DNA of 9,463 nt from an uncultured Bacilli bacterium (GTDB lineage Bacteria; Bacillota_I; Bacilli_A; RF39; UBA660). Below the pieces are notes generated by a model that did not search any database, was not told the DNA's origin, and was given only the letters and a program-made list of their open reading frames with translations. The position numbers were made by a program, and so were the translations under genes. The DNA lies in NCBI GenBank assembly GCA_934133155.1, contig CAKPAT010000047.1:1-9463 (forward strand), given 5' to 3'. Shown one piece after another: positions 1 through 4,771 of the stretch. The number at the start of each line of letters is the position of its first letter. Position 1 is the first letter of the stretch.

Positions 1-58
1 AGATGTTGGTTAAATCTTTATTAGGTTTTAGATTTTCAATTACTTTAAATTCAGGCAT
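1..58 (-). CDS. 5' end of an unidentified gene (partial)
   Basis: The ATG is at 58 reading leftward, and 19 codons (MPEFKVIENLKPNKDLTNI) remain open to the window edge. An AAAGGAGG ribosome site lies about 9 bases upstream and a candidate promoter lies at 98-125, so a real gene start is likely. The fragment is too short to identify. The opening recalls UvrB-type N-termini (M-x-x-F-K-x-V) but lacks the G-D-Q that normally follows, so I assign no function. It is downstream of, and co-oriented with, the tRNA-Gly gene. Confidence 0.6.
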   Translation of the reverse strand, partial: MPEFKVIENLKPNKDLTNI

Positions 59-97
59 GAAAAAAGTCCTCCTTTCTAGAAAGAGAACTTTTAAAGT

Positions 98-125
98 TTT
101 ATATAAAATAAAAACTCACGAACAA
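98..125 (-). promoter_or_regulatory. candidate promoter for the left-edge gene
   Basis: Read on the minus strand, TTGTTC (125-120) and TATAAA (103-98) are separated by 16 bases. The start point would be near 91, giving a leader of about 30 bases that contains the AAAGGAGG ribosome site. It lies between the tRNA 3' end and the gene, so the gene need not depend on read-through from the tRNA. Confidence 0.5.
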
Positions 126-149
126 TTAAGTCCGTAAGTTGATTTCAAA

Positions 150-223
150 TGGAGCGGGTGAGCAGAATCGAACTGCCGATATTAGCTTGGAAGGCTAGAG
201 TTATACCATTTAACTACACCCGC
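150..223 (-). tRNA. tRNA-Gly (anticodon TCC)
   Basis: The reverse complement folds as a complete 74-base cloverleaf. It has a 7-bp acceptor stem (GCGGGTG/CACCCGC), a D stem GTTA/TAAC, anticodon loop CTTCCAA with TCC at 191-189, a 4-base variable loop, a T arm GGCAG-TTCGATT-CTGCT, discriminator T and an encoded CCA. The U discriminator and UCC anticodon identify glycine. The outer anticodon-stem pair is C27 x A43, a mismatch where most bacterial tRNA-Gly have C-G; the other four pairs are intact, so the gene is probably functional. It has its own strong promoter at 239-267. Confidence 0.97.
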
Positions 224-238
224 ATCAAGAACAATATA

Positions 239-267
239 AATATATCAGTTTTTTTAGTGCTTGTCAA
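239..267 (-). promoter_or_regulatory. promoter of tRNA-Gly
   Basis: On the minus strand, a perfect -35 TTGACA (267-262), a 17-base spacer and -10 TATATT (244-239) are present, with TG one base before the -10 (extended -10). The start point would be near 232, nine bases before the mature tRNA 5' end. This is the strongest promoter match in the left part of the window, as expected for a stable RNA. Confidence 0.85.
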
Positions 268-286
268 TTGTATTTTTACTTTTTTT

Positions 287-318
287 AAAATAAAAAAGTC
301 TTGGTTTGTTTTCCAAGG
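287..318 (-). terminator. intrinsic terminator of spoVS
   Basis: Read leftward, CTTGG (317-313), an 8-base loop and CCAAG (304-300) form a 5-bp stem, extendable by one pair past a mismatch. It is followed by AC and then TTTTTTATTTT. It begins immediately after the spoVS stop codon (321-319). Confidence 0.75.
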
Positions 319-579
319 CTATTTTGCTTCAATTATAAGCTTTATTGCTGTTCTTTCTTCACCGTCAATTATTATATCAGTGAAAGCTGGAATACATATT
401 AAATTTTTACCGCTAGGAGCTACAAATCCTCGGGCAATGGCAATTGCTTTTATTGCTTGATTTAATGCTCCAGCACCAATTGCTTGTATTTCTACTGTTC
501 CTTTTTCTCTAAATACGTTGGCTAAAGCTCCAGCTACTGAATTTGGATTCGATTTGGTTCTTACTTTAAGTGTTTCCAT
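319..579 (-). CDS. spoVS: stage V sporulation protein S
   Basis: This is an 86-aa SpoVS, a small protein with an Alba-like nucleic-acid-binding fold in solved homologues. In Bacillus it is required at stage V of sporulation, although homologues also occur in non-sporulating bacteria. Nearly every residue matches the family: PNSVAGALA near residue 13, EIQAIGAGALNQA near residue 31, IARGFVAPSG near residue 50, and the C-terminal ICIPAFTDI...DGEERTAIKLI. An in-frame GTG lies 18 bases upstream, but the ribosome site GAGGAGGG falls inside that extension and is ideally spaced for the ATG at 579, which gives the usual family length. It is a single-gene unit with a terminator just past its stop. No convincing sigma-H or sigma-A promoter was found upstream. 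Its presence alone does not prove that this organism sporulates. Confidence 0.97.
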   Translation of the reverse strand: METLKVRTKSNPNSVAGALANVFREKGTVEIQAIGAGALNQAIKAIAIARGFVAPSGKNLICIPAFTDIIIDGEERTAIKLIIEAK

Positions 580-622
580 ATACTTTTCCCTCCTCACGAT
601 AAAATATATGAAAATTAATAAA

Positions 623-633
623 TGGAAATTCCA
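623..633. promoter_or_regulatory. small palindrome in the spoVS/704 divergent region
   Basis: TGGAA-A-TTCCA is a perfect 11-bp inverted repeat between the divergent spoVS and 704 genes. It sits four bases upstream of the -35 box of the 704-3500 operon. The position suits an operator, but the site is short and single, so this is a weak call. Confidence 0.25.
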
Positions 634-637
634 CTTA

Positions 638-666
638 TTTACAAAACTATAAAATTCTTTTATAAT
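638..666 (+). promoter_or_regulatory. sigma-A-type promoter of the unknown-sufU-sufB operon
   Basis: TTTACA (638-643), a 17-base spacer and a perfect TATAAT (661-666) are present. The start point would be near 673, giving a leader of about 30 bases ahead of the gene at 704. Confidence 0.8.
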
Positions 667-703
667 GTATTAAGAAGTTGCTTTATTAATAGGGGGTATG
701 ATT

Positions 704-1399
704 ATGAAGTATAAAGATCCTGGTATTATTGATGTTAGACTTATGAATGAGAAGGAGAGATCTTTTTATTTTCATGAAATGGCTGGTGGTTCTCGTTTAC
801 TTGAGCTTTTGCTATGTACTTGTTTTAATTATAAAATTGTTCCATCAGTAGCTAGCGGTGGTAATGTTTCTTCTAATGCTTATATAATGGTTCTTGTAGA
901 ACAAGGTAATTTAGATATTGTTGGTAGACTTATTGATTTGGTTATGGAAATTCCAGGTTGTGAGTTTCGCATTAGGACGATGAAACATGAGAAGATGTAT
1001 GCGGAACTTTCTTGTGATTTTAGCAATAGTGATTATTTATTTACAAGAATGAAGGAAATTATTGAGGAAAGCCGTATAGAGGTGAATAAACATCACAATT
1101 ATACGGTTATGATGACTATTTATAATATTTTTAAGATTGTTAGTAGTATTATAGAGGCTGATTTGATTTTCACTACAAATGATAATTTGTATACACAAGG
1201 TAAATGTTTTATTTCTTTTTACCAAGGTAATCAGATTAACAGACTTTCTTCAAGAAAGAAAGGTGATATTAATTTGGCTATTCAAAATTTAAAAGAGACG
1301 GCTTCTATTAATTTACCGGCAGCATTTTGCTGTACGTTTGAAGAGCTTCGTAGTTTTTATTTTGAACTTGATGAGGCAGTTTATGGAAGTGATGAGTAA
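704..1399 (+). CDS. unknown protein encoded ahead of sufU
   Basis: I do not recognise this 231-aa soluble protein. Two ATGs are available, at 698 and 704. The ribosome site AGGGGG (691-696) is one base from the first and seven from the second, so 704 is chosen. There is no signal peptide or membrane segment. Residues about 58-123 read as strand-helix-strand-strand-helix, compatible with a ferredoxin-like alpha/beta fold (inference only). It has seven cysteines (38, 40, 86, 104, 168, 209, 210), including C-x-C and C-C pairs, but no Fe-S motif I can name. Its TAA overlaps the sufU ATG by one base, so the two are probably translationally coupled. It opens the operon where Bacillota usually have sufC-sufD-sufS. 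It is not recognisably any of those: there is no Walker A, no PLP lysine motif and no SufD signature. Confidence 0.9.
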   Translation: MKYKDPGIIDVRLMNEKERSFYFHEMAGGSRLLELLLCTCFNYKIVPSVASGGNVSSNAYIMVLVEQGNLDIVGRLIDLVMEIPGCEFRIRTMKHEKMYAELSCDFSNSDYLFTRMKEIIEESRIEVNKHHNYTVMMTIYNIFKIVSSIIEADLIFTTNDNLYTQGKCFISFYQGNQINRLSSRKKGDINLAIQNLKETASINLPAAFCCTFEELRSFYFELDEAVYGSDE

Positions 1400-1827
1400 T
1401 GAATAATGATTTGAAAAGAAGTATTATACTTGAAAATTATCAAAACCCTAAAGGAAAAGGTCTTCTTAATAAAGATGGTTATACTAAGGTTAATATGAAT
1501 AATGAAAGTTGTATTGATGAGGTTAATTTAGAAGTTAAAGTTGAAGATGGTATTATTAAGGATATTCGTTTTGACGGTGAAGCTTGTGCAATATGCATAA
1601 GTTCTACTTCGATTATGATTGGTACACTTGTTGGTAAGAGTGTGGAAGAAGCTAAAAATATTATGCATAATTTTTTGAATATGATTGATGAGAAGGAGTA
1701 TGATCCGGATATTTTAGAAGAAGCTATTGTTTATGATGACATTTATAAAAATCCTAATAGGAAAAAATGTGCTCTTCTGGGCTGGTGGGGTATTGAAAAG
1801 GTACTTAAAAAGTTGGAGTCTATTTGA
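1399..1827 (+). CDS. sufU: Fe-S cluster assembly protein SufU
   Basis: This is a 142-aa SufU/NifU-N-like protein. In Bacillota, SufU is a zinc protein that accepts persulfide sulfur from the cysteine desulfurase SufS and passes it to the SufBCD assembly complex. The four zinc ligands described for B. subtilis SufU (Cys41, Asp43, Cys66, Cys128) align with C38 and D40 in ESCIDEV, C63 in GEACAIC, and C124 in RKKCALL. The N-terminal pattern 'Y-Q-N-P-K-G-K-G' and the 'G-K-S-V-E-E-A' segment also fit. An additional Cys66 gives a C-x-x-C arrangement. Translation starts at 1399 inside the stop of the preceding gene, with only a weak upstream site (GGAAG), which supports coupling. sufB follows after 30 bases. 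The partner SufS is not in the window. Confidence 0.95.
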   Translation: MNNDLKRSIILENYQNPKGKGLLNKDGYTKVNMNNESCIDEVNLEVKVEDGIIKDIRFDGEACAICISSTSIMIGTLVGKSVEEAKNIMHNFLNMIDEKEYDPDILEEAIVYDDIYKNPNRKKCALLGWWGIEKVLKKLESI

Positions 1828-1857
1828 TAGGCTTTTTGGTTTAAGGAAGGTGATTTG

Positions 1858-3168
1858 ATGAGGGAGTATGGACTTGATAGGGATAAGGTTATATCTATTT
1901 CTAAGACTAAAAGTGAGCCTAAATGGATGACTGATTTTAGAGTGAAGTCTTATGAGGCTTTTAAGGAGATTCCTAATCCTAATTTTGGGCCGGAACTTGC
2001 AATTGATTTTGATTCAATAAATTTTTATAAGAGGATTCAGGATAAGACAGAGGATAATTGGGATAATGTTTCTTGTCCTGTTAGGGAGACTTTTGAAAAT
2101 GTTGGCTTAATTAGTGCTGAAAAGAAGTATTTAGATGGTATTGGTGCACAGTATGAGAGTGAGGTTGTTTATCACAGTATGATAAAAGAACTTGCAAATA
2201 AAGGGGTTATTTTTTGCTCGACTGATGATGCACTTAAGAATTATCCGGATATTTTTAAGAAGTATTTTAATAAGCTTGTGAAGTTTGATGAAAATAAGTA
2301 TACGGCTTTAAATGGTGCGGTTTGGAGTGGTGGAACTTTTATTTATGTTCCTCCCCACGTGACTATTGATAGGCCTTTGCAGAGCTATTTTAGGATTGAT
2401 ACAAGGAATATGGGACAGTTTGAAAGAACTTTGATTATTGTTTCTGAAGATAGTCATATTCATTATATGGAGGGCTGTACGGCTACTTATCATACTTCTA
2501 GTTCTTTGCATGCGGCTGTAGTAGAAATATTTGTTGAGAAGAATGCTAGTTGCCGTTATACGACTATTCAAAACTGGGCTGATAATATTTATAATTTAGT
2601 TACTAAGAGGGCGATTGTTGAAGAAGGTGGCCTTATGGAATGGATTGATGGTAATATTGGTTCTAAGGTTAATATGAAATATCCTTCTTGTATTTTGAAT
2701 GGTGATGGTGCTAAAGGCAATTGTATTTCTATTGCGGTGGCTTCTGGCATGCAAATTCAAGATGCTGGAGCTAAAATGATTCATTTAGCTCCACATACTG
2801 TTAGTAATATTATAAGTAAGTCTATTGCGGCTAAAGGTGGTACTGCAAATTACCGTGGAACTGTTTATATTGATAAAGATGCGTTGGAGTCTAAAAGCAT
2901 TGTGAAATGTGATACAATTATTCTTGATGATGTTTCTAAAAGTGATACTATTCCTAAGAATATTGTGGCTAATTCTTCTTCTTATTTGGAACATGAGGCG
3001 ACTGTTTCTAAACTTGATTTTGAGAAGCTATTTTATTTGATGAGTCGCGGGCTTGATGAAGATAAGGCGAAAGAACTTTTGATTATTGGCTTTATCGATG
3101 AGTTTAGGGAAAATTTGCCAATGGAATATGCAGTGGAGCTTAACGCCTTGCTTAAAAATTATTTTTAG
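1858..3168 (+). CDS. sufB: Fe-S cluster assembly scaffold SufB
   Basis: This is a 436-aa SufB, the core of the cytosolic SufBC2D scaffold on which Fe-S clusters are built. An in-frame TTG at 1855 is possible, but AAGGAAGGTGAT is better spaced (7 bases) for the ATG at 1858. Family hallmarks are continuous: GAQYESEVVYH, the AVWSGGTFIYVP segment, NMGQFERTL, YTTIQNWADN, YNLVTKRA, NIGSKVNMKYP and QDAGAKMIH. Near the C-terminus, Cys351 in VKCDT and the His-Glu pair 379-380 in LEHEAT match E. coli SufB Cys405 and Glu434, with the same 29-residue separation, so the assembly site is intact. The C-terminus is slightly short and lacks the usual tail after the A-V-E-L-N-x-L-L segment. SufC and SufD must be encoded elsewhere. 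Confidence 0.97.
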   Translation: MREYGLDRDKVISISKTKSEPKWMTDFRVKSYEAFKEIPNPNFGPELAIDFDSINFYKRIQDKTEDNWDNVSCPVRETFENVGLISAEKKYLDGIGAQYESEVVYHSMIKELANKGVIFCSTDDALKNYPDIFKKYFNKLVKFDENKYTALNGAVWSGGTFIYVPPHVTIDRPLQSYFRIDTRNMGQFERTLIIVSEDSHIHYMEGCTATYHTSSSLHAAVVEIFVEKNASCRYTTIQNWADNIYNLVTKRAIVEEGGLMEWIDGNIGSKVNMKYPSCILNGDGAKGNCISIAVASGMQIQDAGAKMIHLAPHTVSNIISKSIAAKGGTANYRGTVYIDKDALESKSIVKCDTIILDDVSKSDTIPKNIVANSSSYLEHEATVSKLDFEKLFYLMSRGLDEDKAKELLIIGFIDEFRENLPMEYAVELNALLKNYF

Positions 3169-3176
3169 GGGGATAT

Positions 3177-3500
3177 ATGAAAAAGGTTATTATTGTTTTG
3201 GTATTAGTGGCTGTTTGTGCTAGTGTTGGAACTGTTTATTACTTTAATGATAAAAAGGAAAATGATGAACTTTCTTCTAAGATTTCTGAGGCGGCTATTT
3301 CTTATTTTGACAAGTATGTTAGTGTGAATGATAGTAAATCTATGTATAAGATTACTTTAAAAATGCTTAAAGATACAGATGAAAATTATGATTTAGCTGG
3401 TTTTGATGGATGTGATGAGGAAAAGACTAGTGCGACTGTTTTTGTGAATTATAAAAATGGAAAAGCGAAAAAAACTGAAGTTTTACTAAATTGTAAATAA
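3177..3500 (+). CDS. small membrane-anchored protein of unknown function
   Basis: This 107-aa protein starts at an ATG 8 bases after the sufB stop. Its ribosome site (AGGGGGA) overlaps that stop, so it is probably co-transcribed with sufB. Residues 4-22 are a hydrophobic N-terminal segment after MKK. Cys14 sits in VAVC, a poor lipobox, so an uncleaved membrane anchor is likelier than a lipoprotein. The rest (about 24-107) is hydrophilic and predicted to lie outside the membrane. Cys79 and Cys106 could form a disulfide. The overall look, with anchor, helix, M-Y-K-I-T-L-K-M-L and a C-terminal strand region ending in Cys, faintly resembles pseudopilin-like proteins, but there is no prepilin G-F-x-x-x-E motif. 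Codons 98-101 (K-K-T-E) form the left arm of the operon terminator. Confidence 0.85.
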   Translation: MKKVIIVLVLVAVCASVGTVYYFNDKKENDELSSKISEAAISYFDKYVSVNDSKSMYKITLKMLKDTDENYDLAGFDGCDEEKTSATVFVNYKNGKAKKTEVLLNCK

Positions 3501-3520
3501 CTTCAGTTTTTATTTTTTTT
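3470..3520 (+). terminator. terminator of the unknown-sufU-sufB operon
   Basis: AAAAACTGAAG (3470-3480) pairs perfectly with CTTCAGTTTTT (3501-3511) over 11 bp, with a 20-base loop. A further T-rich run extends to 3520. The left arm and the whole loop, including the stop codon, lie within the coding sequence. Confidence 0.85.
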
Positions 3521-3609
3521 CATTTTAATTTTTTCAAATTTTTGAAATTTGTATAGATGAATTTGAATTTTTTGTTTATTTTTATACTTGAAATCTTTGA
3601 AAGTGCTGT

Positions 3610-3638
3610 TTGCGTTTAGCTTTTTTATCATGTATAGT
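3610..3638 (+). promoter_or_regulatory. candidate ssb promoter
   Basis: TTGCGT (3610-3615), a 17-base spacer and TATAGT (3633-3638) are present. The start point near 3645 would leave a short leader of about 16 bases containing the GGAGGG ribosome site. Confidence 0.6.
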
Positions 3639-3660
3639 ACCTTTCGGAAAGGAGGGTTAT

Positions 3661-3987
3661 ATGTTAAATCAGATTATTTTGGTTGGTAGGCTTGTTAGTG
3701 ATCCTGAACTTTTTCAAACGGAGTCTGGCAAAAAAGTTAGTAAGATTGTTTTAGCTGTCCCAAGGAGCTATAAGAATTCTGAGGGTGAGTATGAAACTGA
3801 TTTTATTGGCTGTAAGCTATGGCAAGCTATTGCACAAAATACTACAGATTACTGTAAAAAAGGCGATTTAGTTGGCGTTAAGGGCCGTTTACAAAATTTT
3901 CACTATGAAAGTGAAGATGGAACTAAGTATTTAACTGAGGTTGTTGCTGATAAGGTGACTCTCTTATCAACGAAAAATAAGGCTTAG
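3661..3987 (+). CDS. ssb: short single-stranded DNA-binding protein
   Basis: This is a 108-aa SSB: one OB-fold that coats single-stranded DNA and normally works as a tetramer. The family start N-Q-I-I-L-V-G-R-L-V-x-D-P-E is at residues 3-16, with Trp54 in C-K-L-W-Q-A, the G-D-L-V-G-V-K-G-R-L strand at 68-77, and a final strand near 93-102. The frame is open upstream to a TTG at 3610, but that falls on the promoter. AAAGGAGGG, four bases before the ATG at 3661, decides the start. The protein stops right after the OB-fold and lacks the flexible linker and acidic D-x-x-I-P-F tip that recruit partner proteins. In this it resembles the short competence-associated SsbB of Bacillus, so a longer housekeeping SSB probably exists elsewhere. 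Its stop overlaps that of the convergent regulator. Confidence 0.93.
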   Translation: MLNQIILVGRLVSDPELFQTESGKKVSKIVLAVPRSYKNSEGEYETDFIGCKLWQAIAQNTTDYCKKGDLVGVKGRLQNFHYESEDGTKYLTEVVADKVTLLSTKNKA

Positions 3988-3998
3988 GCCTTATTTTT
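3973..3998. terminator. bidirectional terminator shared by convergent genes
   Basis: AAAAATAAGGC (3973-3983) and GCCTTATTTTT (3988-3998) form a perfect 11-bp inverted repeat with a 4-base loop, TTAG. The A-rich left and T-rich right arms make it a terminator in both directions. The loop holds both stop codons: TAG for ssb at 3985-3987 and TAA for the minus-strand regulator at 3986-3984. Confidence 0.9.
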
Positions 3999-4187
3999 GA
4001 ATTCTTGATAAAATATTTCATCTGGTTTCATTTTGAATATTTTGGCTATTTTTACAGCCATTACGTATGATAGTTTTCTTTTTTGGTTTTCAAGTTGCCA
4101 ATAAAATGGTTTACTGATGTTTAGACTTTCTGCCATTTTTTGACATGAGTATTTGTTTTTCATTCTAATTTCTTTCAATTTATTCAT
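3984..4187 (-). CDS. small XRE-family helix-turn-helix regulator (first of three)
   Basis: This is a 67-aa Cro/CI-type protein that is almost only a DNA-binding domain. Residues 13-21 (Y-S-C-Q-K-M-A-E-S) and 25-33 (I-S-K-P-F-Y-W-Q-L) form the helix-turn-helix, followed by E-N-Q-K-R-K-L and the family's A-x-K-I-A-K-I-F helix near 45-52. An upstream TTG at 4202 is in frame, but GGAGG, eight bases before the ATG at 4187, decides the start. It lacks the C-terminal extension seen in the two downstream paralogues. It is transcribed divergently from the next regulator. A perfect palindrome fills its promoter spacer, which suggests repression by itself or by the neighbouring regulators. Target genes beyond this locus are unknown. 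Confidence 0.9.
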   Translation of the reverse strand: MNKLKEIRMKNKYSCQKMAESLNISKPFYWQLENQKRKLSYVMAVKIAKIFKMKPDEIFYQEFKNKA

Positions 4188-4206
4188 AAGATTTTCCTCC
4201 AAATGT

Positions 4207-4235
4207 ATTATATATTAACTTTAAGTTAATTTCAA
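4207..4235 (-). promoter_or_regulatory. promoter of the first XRE regulator
   Basis: On the minus strand, TTGAAA (4235-4230), a 17-base spacer and TATAAT (4212-4207) are present. The start point would be near 4200, with a short leader carrying GGAGG. The spacer is almost entirely made of the palindrome at 4214-4230. Confidence 0.85.
4214..4230. promoter_or_regulatory. operator palindrome 1 (TAAC-N5-GTTA, extended)
   Basis: ATTAACTTTAAGTTAAT is a perfect 17-bp palindrome centred on 4222. It occupies the spacer between the -35 and -10 of the minus-strand regulator, where a bound protein would exclude RNA polymerase. Its core TAAC-N5-GTTA recurs at 4245 and 4693. Confidence 0.7.
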
Positions 4236-4244
4236 GCGTAATGA

Positions 4245-4257
4245 TAACTTATTGTTA
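4245..4257. promoter_or_regulatory. operator 2 (TAAC-N5-GTTA)
   Basis: TAACTTATTGTTA lies 29 bp, centre to centre, from operator 1, and its first base is 42 bases before the TATAAT of the second regulator. It differs from operator 3 at a single base. It sits between the two divergent promoters and could act on either. Confidence 0.6.
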
Positions 4258-4283
4258 AGTTTGGTGAATGTTATTTTAAAAGT

Positions 4284-4292
4284 TGCTATAAT
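4284..4292 (+). promoter_or_regulatory. extended -10 promoter of the second XRE regulator
   Basis: TGC-TATAAT is a perfect extended -10. At 17 bases upstream the -35 position reads GTGAAT, which is poor, so the promoter relies on the extended -10 or on an upstream-bound protein. The start point would be near 4299. Confidence 0.7.
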
Positions 4293-4321
4293 TTTGGCAA
4301 GTGGAAGGTAACGTGGTGTGA

Positions 4322-4690
4322 ATGTTTGGTCAAGTAATTAAGAAAGTTCGTAAGGAAAAAGGCATGACGCAGGAAGATGTGGCTAGAGCTTTAAATGTTA
4401 AAACTTCTGAAATTTCACAATATGAAAGTGGTAAAAGATTACCTCGCTTGAATACTTTTTTGATGTTACTTGATTTATTTAATTTAACAGCTGATGAGGC
4501 TTTGGGGAGGGAAGTGGAGGCTGTTTGTGATAATTCTAATTATGGTAGATGCAGGATTTCTGCTAAGGATATTGATATTCTTTTGGCTATTAAATCAAAT
4601 AGACGTATTTATGAAAAATTTTATATTAACCCTTTAAGATTTGTTCAAATTATTGATGTTAATTTTGATAAACTTTTTCCTAAAAAATAG
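4322..4690 (+). CDS. XRE-family regulator (second of three)
   Basis: This is a 122-aa regulator. Residues 1-62 are an HTH_3/Cro-CI domain (G-M-T-Q-E-D-V-A-R-A-L-N-V, then S-E-I-S-Q-Y-E-S-G-K-R-x-P). Residues about 80-113 form a C-terminal tail with pattern A-K-D-x-x-I-L...Y-E-K-F-Y-x-N-P-x-R-x-V-x-x-I-D. The next protein matches it along its whole length, so the two are tandem duplicates. The tail may serve oligomerisation or ligand sensing, which is inference. There is no good Shine-Dalgarno sequence: upstream is GTGGTGTGA directly before the ATG, and frames further up hit a stop, so translation may be weak. An extended -10 promoter with an upstream palindrome precedes it. Confidence 0.92.
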   Translation: MFGQVIKKVRKEKGMTQEDVARALNVKTSEISQYESGKRLPRLNTFLMLLDLFNLTADEALGREVEAVCDNSNYGRCRISAKDIDILLAIKSNRRIYEKFYINPLRFVQIIDVNFDKLFPKK

Positions 4691-4692
4691 GG

Positions 4693-4705
4693 TAACTAAT
4701 TGTTA
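4693..4705. promoter_or_regulatory. operator 3 (TAAC-N5-GTTA)
   Basis: TAACTAATTGTTA begins two bases after the stop of the second regulator and 42 bases before the TATAAT of the third, the same distance as operator 2 from its promoter. The following bases add another half-site, forming the overlapping palindrome GTTAATTAAC at 4702-4711. Confidence 0.6.
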
Positions 4706-4731
4706 ATTAACAACATTTTTATTTTTAAACT

Positions 4732-4740
4732 TGTTATAAT
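4732..4740 (+). promoter_or_regulatory. extended -10 promoter of the third XRE regulator
   Basis: TGT-TATAAT is a perfect extended -10 with no recognisable -35, matching the layout upstream of the second regulator. The start point would be near 4747. Confidence 0.7.
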
Positions 4741-4771
4741 GCTAGTGATTTTGGGAAAGATGTGATGGTTA

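Noticed and set aside
1..58. Naming the left-edge gene uvrB
   Set aside because: Only 19 residues are visible and the expected G-D-Q after the start region is absent; the resemblance is too thin.
149..460. Plus-strand open frame of 103 codons
   Set aside because: It runs antisense through the tRNA-Gly and the end of spoVS, with no ribosome site; both minus-strand features are certain.
1037..1225. Minus-strand open frame inside the unknown gene ahead of sufU
   Set aside because: It is antisense, has no ribosome site, and the plus-strand frame has a good promoter, ribosome site and coupling to sufU.
2308..2994. Three minus-strand open frames inside sufB (2308-2571, 2596-2784, 2785-2994)
   Set aside because: They are antisense shadows of an intact, strongly conserved sufB, with basic, Asn-rich low-complexity translations and no ribosome sites.
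3640..3652. CCTTT-CGG-AAAGG hairpin that would mask the ssb ribosome site
   Set aside because: The likely start point near 3645 leaves the left arm untranscribed, and a similar CTTTC-TA-GAAAG at 72-83 suggests this is chance complement to an A/G-rich Shine-Dalgarno.
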